Positions 1 to 6,583 of a stretch of DNA of 48,319 nucleotides are shown piece after piece. A program made the translations under genes and the position numbers. The first letter of the stretch is position 1. Every line of letters begins with the position of its first letter. Source of the stretch: Bdellovibrio sp. ArHS (GTDB taxonomy: Bacteria; Bdellovibrionota; Bdellovibrionia; Bdellovibrionales; Bdellovibrionaceae); contig NZ_JTEV01000030.1 of assembly GCF_000786105.1 (NCBI RefSeq), forward strand, positions 1 through 48,319, written 5' to 3'. The notes beneath the pieces are model-generated. The model saw only the letters and a program-made list of their open reading frames with translations, did no database searches and was not told the origin of the DNA.

Positions 1-795
1 GGTTTGACCGCCTACTGTTATACTGGCGGGTATGATTGTCCGCCCAAAACTTTGACGGGCTCTGTGCGCGATGATCTGATTTATATTCCGGAAGTCATTG
101 GGGTGGGCGAGTTGGCGATCGCGGATCGTCGGGCTCCAGAACCCGAGATCAAAGATTTGGCCAAAGCCTGCATTGATTCATACGTCGGTGGCATGTTGGC
201 AAATAAACCAGGGGTTGCGCACATCCATGTCGGCGACGGCGCTCGTCGCATGCAATCGTTGCGAGATCTGATGGAAAAACACGTTGTGCTGCCTGGAAAT
301 TTTCATATCACCCACATCGGACGCAGCGAGGCCTTGATTAAAGAAGCAGTGGAAATGGCCCGACAGGGCTGTTATGTCGATCTGGATTTGTGGGATCGCG
401 ACTTTAGCTATTGGTATCAGGTGTACAAAGAACTGAAAGGTCCGTTGGATCAGTTGACAGTATCCTCCGATGCAAGCAAGGGACCACCGGCAGATCTTTG
501 GTACGAAATAAAAGCCTGTGTTTTACAACACGGATTTAAACTTGAGGAGCTACTAAAACACTTTACTAGCAACACCGCACGGGCCTTAAAGCTCAGTCGT
601 AAAGGGCACCTGGCCGTGGGGTGTGATGCGGACGTTGCGGTCTTCGACAAGAACACCTTTGAGATGAAACATGTAATATCTCGGGGACAGATTCTGATGA
701 AAGATGGAAAATTAAATTTCATTAACAGACCTCCTGACTCAAGAAGGGAATTTGATGTTTATGGAATCCGTAAAGAAGAAGATTCGAAGATCTGA
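1..795 (+). CDS. iadA: Isoaspartyl (beta-aspartyl) dipeptidase, 3' part
   Basis: This zinc amidohydrolase cleaves beta-linked aspartyl dipeptides. The reading frame is open from base 1, so the N-terminal part with the first metal-binding histidines lies outside the window; the TTG at 4 is not a real start. Visible family features are TGSVRDDLIYIPEVIGVGE, the metal-histidine segment HIHVGDG, FHITHIG, the catalytic-aspartate segment TVSSDAS, and the C-terminal amidohydrolase strand GHLAVGCDADVAVFD. At the position where E. coli IadA has the bridging carbamylated lysine (VIGVK), this protein reads VIGVGE, so a glutamate may bridge the metals. It overlaps cyanophycinase by 41 bases. Cyanophycinase releases beta-Asp-Arg, the natural substrate for this enzyme, so the pair probably forms a cyanophycin breakdown pathway. 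Identification is firm; substrate follows from context. Confidence 0.9.
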   Translation, partial: GLTAYCYTGGYDCPPKTLTGSVRDDLIYIPEVIGVGELAIADRRAPEPEIKDLAKACIDSYVGGMLANKPGVAHIHVGDGARRMQSLRDLMEKHVVLPGNFHITHIGRSEALIKEAVEMARQGCYVDLDLWDRDFSYWYQVYKELKGPLDQLTVSSDASKGPPADLWYEIKACVLQHGFKLEELLKHFTSNTARALKLSRKGHLAVGCDADVAVFDKNTFEMKHVISRGQILMKDGKLNFINRPPDSRREFDVYGIRKEEDSKI

Positions 796-1621
796 AGCCC
801 GGCATGTCAAAGTGCTTCATCCCCAGGGGACGCTGATCATTATCGGTGGCCGCGAGGATAAAACGGGTGAAAAAAGAATACTCAAAGAAATCGCCGCCCG
901 GGTTCATGGAGGAAAGCTCATCATTATCACGGCCGCCAGTGAAGTCCCGCACGAAGTGTGGCCCGAATACCGGGAAATTTTCAAAAAATTAGGCGTCAAA
1001 AAAATCGAGCACTTCCATTGCAATCAACCCGAAGAAGTTCGCACCATGGATTTACAAAAACTTTTTGATAAAGCCAAAGTGGTTTTTTTTACTGGCGGTG
1101 ATCAACTCAAGTTGACGAGCAAGCTGGGAGGAACTTTGGTTATGGACTATATCATCGAAGTTTTTAAAAAAGGGGGCACCTTGGCGGGAACTTCCGCCGG
1201 GGCCAGTGTCATGGGTGAAATCATGCTTGTCGGTGGGGAAAATGCCGAATCTCACAAAGTGGGAAACTGGATGATGGCTCCAGGTATGCGTTTCGTGGAA
1301 AGTCTGATTATCGATCAACATTTTGCCCAGCGCGGACGCATCGGCCGATTGTTAGGGGCTGTGGCTCTGAACCCCGGCGTTTTGGGAATTGGGATTGATG
1401 AGGGCACGGCGATCATTGTCGAACAGGAACAGTTTCGCATCATGGGCGAAAATGCCGTCTACGTACTTGATGGCCGGGGCGTGACATACACCAATATTTC
1501 AGAGGCGTCTGCGGACCAGACGATGTCTATTCATGATGTCAGACTGCATGTGTTGTCGGAACCCGAAGTTTTTGATTTGAAAAAGCGCACCGCCTTATCC
1601 ATGTCTTCGGGCAATGGATAG
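755..1621 (+). CDS. cphB: Cyanophycinase
   Basis: A serine exopeptidase of peptidase family S51 that cuts cyanophycin (multi-L-arginyl-poly-L-aspartate) into beta-Asp-Arg dipeptides. The 288-residue length fits the family. Seen in order are GTLIIIGGREDK near the N-terminus, the TGGDQLKL segment, and the nucleophile elbow GTSAGAS with Ser147, followed by a histidine-containing segment (IDQHFAQRGR) and GIGIDEGTAI, all typical of cyanophycinase. Start: ATG at 755 lies seven bases after AGAAGGG; a TTG at 752 and an ATG at 761 are in the same frame. There is no export signal, so it should act in the cytoplasm on stored or ingested cyanophycin. It overlaps iadA and is very likely translationally coupled. 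No cyanophycin synthetase is visible in the window. Confidence 0.92.
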   Translation: MFMESVKKKIRRSEARHVKVLHPQGTLIIIGGREDKTGEKRILKEIAARVHGGKLIIITAASEVPHEVWPEYREIFKKLGVKKIEHFHCNQPEEVRTMDLQKLFDKAKVVFFTGGDQLKLTSKLGGTLVMDYIIEVFKKGGTLAGTSAGASVMGEIMLVGGENAESHKVGNWMMAPGMRFVESLIIDQHFAQRGRIGRLLGAVALNPGVLGIGIDEGTAIIVEQEQFRIMGENAVYVLDGRGVTYTNISEASADQTMSIHDVRLHVLSEPEVFDLKKRTALSMSSGNG

Positions 1622-1685
1622 TGTCCCTCACTTGCCTTCTTTGCTGAGCGGTTGAATATTATAAAATTTGAAAAGCGAGGAAACT

Positions 1686-2228
1686 ATGCTCATTTACGAT
1701 GCTCTCCGTAAGGATCATGATGAAGTCAAAGAACTGTTAGCGCGTCTTATCGAACTTGAGGAAACTCAAACAGCTTCGCCTCAGCGAACGAAGTTGATCG
1801 AGCAAATTGTGGAGACATTGATTCCACACGCTCGAGCGGAAGAAGCCGTGCTTTATAATTCACTGCGGATGTTGAAAGACTCTAAAGACGATGCCATGCA
1901 CGCGTATCGCGAGCACATGGAGGCCGAGGCGCTTCTGCGTGTTTTGCAGGTGCAGGATAAAGCAAATATGGCTTGGAAAACCACGGCCAGAAAACTTCAA
2001 TCGTCCCTGGAACACCACATTCAAGAGGAAGAAAATCATTTATTCATGGTGGCTCAAGGGCTTTTTACCGATGAAGAAGCCGAAGCAATGACTGACGAGT
2101 TCAATGATATGAAGATGGAAGTCAGCGAGAAAGGTTTTATGGGGACCACCTTGGATATGATCACTAATTTGATGCCCCCGGCGATGTCGGATGCTCTTCG
2201 AAGCAATAATAATCGCCACGTTCAATAA
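1686..2228 (+). CDS. Hemerythrin-like HHE domain protein
   Basis: A 180-residue four-helix-bundle protein of the hemerythrin HHE cation-binding family. Such domains bind a di-iron centre through histidines and acidic residues and serve in oxygen, nitric oxide or iron sensing and damage repair. Candidate ligands visible are His in LRKDHDEV, HARAEEAVLY, EHMEAE, and HHIQEEENHLF. Start: ATG at 1686 with GCGAGGA upstream; the upstream in-frame TTG at 1668 lacks a site. It follows cphB by 64 bases on the same strand and may be a separate unit. Its 3' end overlaps the converging JmjC gene by seven bases. A second HHE protein lies at 14634-15161. The exact role cannot be told from the sequence. Confidence 0.85.
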   Translation: MLIYDALRKDHDEVKELLARLIELEETQTASPQRTKLIEQIVETLIPHARAEEAVLYNSLRMLKDSKDDAMHAYREHMEAEALLRVLQVQDKANMAWKTTARKLQSSLEHHIQEEENHLFMVAQGLFTDEEAEAMTDEFNDMKMEVSEKGFMGTTLDMITNLMPPAMSDALRSNNNRHVQ

Positions 2229-2896
2229 GGACTTGAGCTGCTTTTTCCCCTCAGGACCCCCACAGAAATATGGTAAGAGTCGGTCAGGGCTAGGGCTTTA
2301 TGCCAGTAGCCCGCCGGAATATAAAGCCAATCACCGGGCTTCAAATAGCAGCGAATTTCCGCGCGATTGGTTTCTTTACGAAGATCCTCGGCCTGAGACT
2401 CTTTGCGAAGCGAAGCTCCGGGATTGACAGAGTTCTTGCGAAGACGGAATTCTTTTTCGCCATGGCTTTGGATGACGAACACATCTTCATAGTCGTAATG
2501 CCAGTCAAATCCTTCCTGCCCCTCAGGAGTGCAGTAAAGCTGCACATCGATGGGCGCCTTAAAAAGGCGGTAGAAGTCGCGAGCGATCGCCGCAAAAACG
2601 GGATGTGCTTGTTCCGCGTGACGAACTAGGACTGTGCGCCCCTCGATAAAACCTTTTCTGGCCTGACTAAAAGTCAATTGACCGGTGTTGAGGTTTTCAT
2701 CCGTGGGCAGTTGACCCTGTCGCGGAAGCCAACAGTTTTTGTGACCCGTAAAAAGAATCTCATCCAAGGTATTCCAGGAAAGGCTCTTGCGAAGAAAGGC
2801 CGCTTTTTCCGGCGCAGCGTAAGGCTCGCGATATAAGTGATTCGTCGAAAAATCTGATAGGGTCATGGGTGCAAGAAGCTGTTCGAGTATCGACAT
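2222..2896 (-). CDS. JmjC/cupin-like 2-oxoglutarate oxygenase
   Basis: A 224-residue protein with the iron-binding facial triad of cupin-type JmjC oxygenases: His133 and Asp135 in WHYDYED, and His199 in GYWHKA. The segment GDWLYIPAGYWH is characteristic of the ROXA/MINA-like branch, which hydroxylates ribosomal proteins, although members that act on other targets are common and this one is shorter than the roughly 370-residue ROXA enzymes because it lacks the winged-helix tail. Start ATG has AAGGACC upstream. It converges on the hemerythrin gene with a seven-base overlap, so the two are expressed from opposite ends. No partner suggests the substrate. Confidence 0.8.
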   Translation of the reverse strand: MSILEQLLAPMTLSDFSTNHLYREPYAAPEKAAFLRKSLSWNTLDEILFTGHKNCWLPRQGQLPTDENLNTGQLTFSQARKGFIEGRTVLVRHAEQAHPVFAAIARDFYRLFKAPIDVQLYCTPEGQEGFDWHYDYEDVFVIQSHGEKEFRLRKNSVNPGASLRKESQAEDLRKETNRAEIRCYLKPGDWLYIPAGYWHKALALTDSYHISVGVLRGKSSSSPY

Positions 2897-3018
2897 GATC
2901 GGGTCCTTGTGGGATGAGGCTAAATGACTGAATAATATGGCGCGAAGACGACCACAAGTTACGATTGATTACATTTTGGACGATCTATGGAAGAACTTCA
3001 TGTGCAAGGGAAGTAGTG

Positions 3019-3046
3019 TTTGATTGCATATCAGTCGCTGTATAAT
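3019..3046 (+). promoter_or_regulatory. Candidate sigma-70-type promoter
   Basis: TTTGAT at 3019-3024 and a perfect TATAAT at 3041-3046 are separated by 16 bases. Transcription would begin near 3052, a few bases before the hairpin at 3058, and would lead into the DUF1254/DUF1214 gene. The region is otherwise a gap of about 200 bases between divergent genes. Confidence 0.5.
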
Positions 3047-3057
3047 TTCAGTATGAA

Positions 3058-3086
3058 GAGGAGTCCTTGGACTCCTCTTTTTTTTT
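3058..3086 (+). terminator. Strong hairpin followed by nine T (terminator-like)
   Basis: GAGGAGTCC at 3058-3066 pairs perfectly with GGACTCCTC at 3069-3077, and nine T follow (3078-3086). It has the form of an intrinsic terminator for the plus strand, yet there is no plus-strand gene directly upstream and it begins only about six bases after the expected start of the promoter at 3019-3046. It may stop read-through from the cphB/hemerythrin side, or act as a 5' leader element of the next gene. Confidence 0.7.
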
Positions 3087-3099
3087 GCCGCTAGGATGA

Positions 3100-4497
3100 A
3101 TGTTGGTGGGGGTGGCAATGCGGCTGTTAATTTTGGTGTTAATGGTCCCAAGTATTTTGTGGGGCCAAACGGAGGACACCCGAGCTCGTCAATTGGAAGT
3201 GTTGGCAAAGAAAGCCACAATCTATGCCTATCCGCTTGTCGAGAACGCGCGGGCTATTTACGAGCAGTTCTACAACCGTGATTCCAAAGCTTTTAAGGCC
3301 CCAGTCAACACCCTTCGGACCGTGGCAACTCTTCCAGACGCCAGTTTTAAAACCCCGTCGATGAATCTAGATGTCGCTTATGGCTACCTGTTAATGGATT
3401 TACGAGCAGAGCCTTTTGTAATTTCACTGCCCAAAATCACTAAAGACCGTTACCACTCCGTTCAGATCATGGATCTTTATACGCACAACGTGGACTATCT
3501 GGGTACTCGCAAAGATGGCCGGGAAGAGGGGCCGTTCCTGATCGTCGGTCCTACCTGGACGGGAAGTGCAGCAGGTTTTCGGCGAATTATTAAAGTTGAA
3601 ACCGAGTTCGCGCTGGCTCTTTTTAGAATGCAGATCTTTGACGAACCCGACCTGGTGAATGTGCAGGCTTTGCAGTCGCAATATAAGGTGATGCCTTTAA
3701 GCGTTTTGCAAAAAGGGACCGCCGTGCAAAAACCTGCCTTGATATTTCCGCCTGTTCTGGATGTGAATGATGTGGATTCCTACTTTGCCACTTTCAATTT
3801 TGTTCTAGGATTGTCGCCGGTTTTAAAAAGTGAAAAGGCCTTGCGTGCGGACTTTGAATCTTTAGGACTTGCCCCAGGCCAACCATTTGAGTTGGCGCGC
3901 TTGAATCCTGAGCAAAGAGCCGCCCTTCGCAAAGGATACGCAGAGGGGCTGCAAGAAATTCGCGAAGTGGCGCAGAATACTGGAGATACCCGTCACCTTT
4001 ATGGAACGCGGGAGTTCTTCAAAGAAAATTATCTGAACCGCGCCGTGGGCGCTTTTTTGGGGCTTTATGGTAGTTCGAAAGAAGAAGCTGTGACCGTGGC
4101 CTGGCGTGTGGATGAGATCAATGAAGGCGAAAAGCTGGATGGTTCCAAGTACAACTATATGTTGCGATTCACAAAGAACAACTTGCCACCGGTGCGCGCC
4201 TTTTGGTCGTTAACGATGTATGATGCCGGTTTGAATTTGGTTAAAAATCCCATCAGCCGCTATCACATCAGCTCGCACAATTTATCAAAGTTGAAACGTG
4301 ATGGTGATGGTGGCTTAACCATTCACTTGCAAAGAACTTCACCGGGACCCACGAAAGAGACCAACTGGCTGCCGACTCCCGCGGGGCCCTTTGTCGCCGT
4401 CTTAAGAATGTATGCGCCTATGAAAGAAGTCAGAGAAGGTCAGTGGAAGAAGCCAGCAATGACCGCAGTAAATCCGTCCGCTCTTTCGAAGAAGTAG
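3100..4497 (+). CDS. Secreted DUF1254/DUF1214 protein (copy 1)
   Basis: A 465-residue exported protein with an N-terminal hydrophobic signal (RLLILVLMVPSILWGQ), a DUF1254 domain (about residues 30-200, starting TIYAYPLVENARAIYEQF) and a C-terminal DUF1214 domain (about 340-455, with RAFWSLTMYDAGLNLV and GPFVAVLRMYAP). This two-domain architecture is widespread in bacteria and its biochemical role is not established. The start is uncertain: ATG at 3100 has only TAGGA close by, while ATG at 3118 has a G-rich stretch and gives a tidier signal peptide. A second, more divergent copy lies at 20495-21904. It sits just downstream of the promoter and hairpin at 3019-3086. Confidence 0.82.
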   Translation: MLVGVAMRLLILVLMVPSILWGQTEDTRARQLEVLAKKATIYAYPLVENARAIYEQFYNRDSKAFKAPVNTLRTVATLPDASFKTPSMNLDVAYGYLLMDLRAEPFVISLPKITKDRYHSVQIMDLYTHNVDYLGTRKDGREEGPFLIVGPTWTGSAAGFRRIIKVETEFALALFRMQIFDEPDLVNVQALQSQYKVMPLSVLQKGTAVQKPALIFPPVLDVNDVDSYFATFNFVLGLSPVLKSEKALRADFESLGLAPGQPFELARLNPEQRAALRKGYAEGLQEIREVAQNTGDTRHLYGTREFFKENYLNRAVGAFLGLYGSSKEEAVTVAWRVDEINEGEKLDGSKYNYMLRFTKNNLPPVRAFWSLTMYDAGLNLVKNPISRYHISSHNLSKLKRDGDGGLTIHLQRTSPGPTKETNWLPTPAGPFVAVLRMYAPMKEVREGQWKKPAMTAVNPSALSKK

Positions 4498-4542
4498 CGA
4501 TTGTGTTGACCTCAATAGAATCGCAAAGAATAATAAGAGTAC

Positions 4543-6411
4543 ATGTACTTAAATGAACTCCGGAAATACATTGTTGCGTTCATACTCTTTTTTGCCACGA
4601 ACGCAATTGCTAGTCTGCAAATGCAGTTATCCACCGGGGTGAGTTCCCCTCAGGCCACAAACCCCAGCGAAGTTATTTTTGCAGATCAGAGCGCGCCGGA
4701 TCTGGCAATGGGCTATAGTGCAGAGGATTTATGGATTCGAGTCACACTTTTTAATGACTCGGACTCAGTGGAAAAGAAAATTCTTTACTTGGATTCTCCC
4801 TTAGCAGGGCGTCTTTCACTGTATGGTGCAGACGGAATTGAACAGATTTCAGGACCGGGGGTTCCTTTACAGGACCGTCTTTATCATTCTCGATTAGGTG
4901 CTTTTCCGCTGGAACTTAAACCACGCTCTGAAGAAGTTTTGTACCTAAAAAGGGACTCCCATCATGCCCTCAGCGGGCGAGTGGTGATTGAGGACGAAAG
5001 TACTTTTTTAAAAAATGAGATGACCGCCAAAGCGATTTTCTTTTTTTACATCGGCGGAATTCTTTCTTTAGTTATCTATAATTTTTTTGTGGGTCTTTCG
5101 ACGTCACAGAAAGATCATCTTAGTTACGCGGTGTTTGCTTTCAGCTTTGGTGTCACCGCGATGGTTCTGCACGGAGTCTTCGACACCTATCTTTTTCCTC
5201 AGGGACATTTCGTTTTTTCGAACTATTTGATGTTCTTTTCCTCGTTGACTCTTTTGTCAGCGACCCTCTTTGTGCGACGCTTTTTGAATATCGGCAGAAG
5301 TTTTTGGGTCGGTTATTACGGTACGATTCTGTTTTGTGGCTTGGCCCTCGTCACCGTGTTCGTCAGTTTTTTTGCGCCCAAGCATCGCGAACTTTTTGTG
5401 TTCGGCTACTGGATTGATCTTTCTATTGCCGGTGCGATTCTGTTCTTTATTTTTTGCGGGTTCTATTCGCTGATAAAACTGAAAAACCGACTGGCTCTTT
5501 ACTTTTTAGCCAGTTGGTTGGTTGTTTTGGTTGGTACGTTCTTTTGGATCGCGTCTTTGCATGGCCTCGTCAGATCGACCAGCTTTACCCAATACTCGTT
5601 GCTCTTTGCAAATCTGGGAGAAATGTTGGTTTTGTCCTTGGGACTTGCTTATAAGCTGAAAACATTGGATCGGGAGAAGCGTCTGGCGCAACAGGCCGCG
5701 GGCGACAAAGAACGTTATCATCGTCTGGTGCGGGTGTTGTCCCACGACGTTGCCAATACAGTGTCGGGGCTCATGTATCATTCCGAGATGTTGGAAGAAT
5801 TAGCCCAGGAACCGCAGATTCGCGAACATGCGCGAAAAATAGGTCTTTCCATTCAGCGTCTGGATAAAATTCTTCATGCTGTCCGTAACGAAGAAGTGGT
5901 CTATTCATTAAAATCAAAAAGCCCACTGCAGACGGTGGATCTGGGGGCCGCCTGTGACGAGGCGATTCAACATTGCAGCTGGCAACTTGAAAATAAAAAT
6001 ATCCAAATAATAATCGACGTGCCACCAGGCAAAGTCGTCAAAGCGGACCCTTCCGCCCTCGTAAATCAGGTTTTGCTGAATCTGCTTTCGAATGCGATTA
6101 AGTTTTCCCAGCCCGGTCAGTGCATCACCATTGATTATATCGAGAAGCCAGAACATCTGGGATTAAGGGTGAAGGATCAGGGGGTCGGCATCCCCGCCGA
6201 GGACCTGGAATATATCTTTAAAGGGAAAAAACTTTTTTCGCGACGGGGAACCGCCAACGAAAGCGGGACCGGACTGGGCACCACATTGGTCAGCGACTAT
6301 ATGCACCTTTTTGGCGGGGTGATCGAGGTGGAGTCCACGCAATCCTTGCGGGGTGAGGGTTCTGGGACGACCGTCATTCTTCTTTTTCCTAAACGCCCTT
6401 CGGCGACATAG
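4543..6411 (+). CDS. 7TM-DISM sensor histidine kinase
   Basis: A 622-residue membrane sensor kinase. An N-terminal signal or anchor precedes a periplasmic beta-rich DISMED2-type domain (about residues 25-160, with ADQSAPDLAMGYSAEDLWIRV), then seven hydrophobic helices of the 7TM-DISM type (about 165-375), a coiled linker, and a kinase core. His401 in the H-box LSHDVANTVSG is the likely phosphorylation site. The ATPase region shows the N-box NQVLLNLLSNAIKF, VKDQGVGIP and GTGLGTTLV. DISMED2 domains are thought to bind carbohydrates or other small ligands. No response regulator is adjacent; the nearest is the single-domain receiver at 16105-16467, which is not evidently linked. The start is the first ATG, after a weak AAGAG. 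Confidence 0.9.
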   Translation: MYLNELRKYIVAFILFFATNAIASLQMQLSTGVSSPQATNPSEVIFADQSAPDLAMGYSAEDLWIRVTLFNDSDSVEKKILYLDSPLAGRLSLYGADGIEQISGPGVPLQDRLYHSRLGAFPLELKPRSEEVLYLKRDSHHALSGRVVIEDESTFLKNEMTAKAIFFFYIGGILSLVIYNFFVGLSTSQKDHLSYAVFAFSFGVTAMVLHGVFDTYLFPQGHFVFSNYLMFFSSLTLLSATLFVRRFLNIGRSFWVGYYGTILFCGLALVTVFVSFFAPKHRELFVFGYWIDLSIAGAILFFIFCGFYSLIKLKNRLALYFLASWLVVLVGTFFWIASLHGLVRSTSFTQYSLLFANLGEMLVLSLGLAYKLKTLDREKRLAQQAAGDKERYHRLVRVLSHDVANTVSGLMYHSEMLEELAQEPQIREHARKIGLSIQRLDKILHAVRNEEVVYSLKSKSPLQTVDLGAACDEAIQHCSWQLENKNIQIIIDVPPGKVVKADPSALVNQVLLNLLSNAIKFSQPGQCITIDYIEKPEHLGLRVKDQGVGIPAEDLEYIFKGKKLFSRRGTANESGTGLGTTLVSDYMHLFGGVIEVESTQSLRGEGSGTTVILLFPKRPSAT

Positions 6412-6583
6412 CTGTCTGAATAAAGTTTCGACAAAAAATGAAACTTCGAAAAATCCTTTTTAAAGCGTCAAATCTTTAGAGAGTCTACATAGTCATGATG
6501 ATCCACGGACTTTAAAAAAGTTGAGAGAGCCAGTGAATGGGTTGAGAATTTAAACATAATAATTACCAACCCAGGAGTTTTCC

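Noticed and set aside
2191-2629. Plus-strand frames overlapping the JmjC gene
   Set aside because: They are out-of-frame shadows with no ribosome site; the minus-strand gene has intact iron-binding motifs.
6424-6456. Hairpin AAGTTTC/GAAACTT after the histidine kinase gene
   Set aside because: The stem is seven bases and AT-rich, the loop is ten, and no proper T run follows directly.
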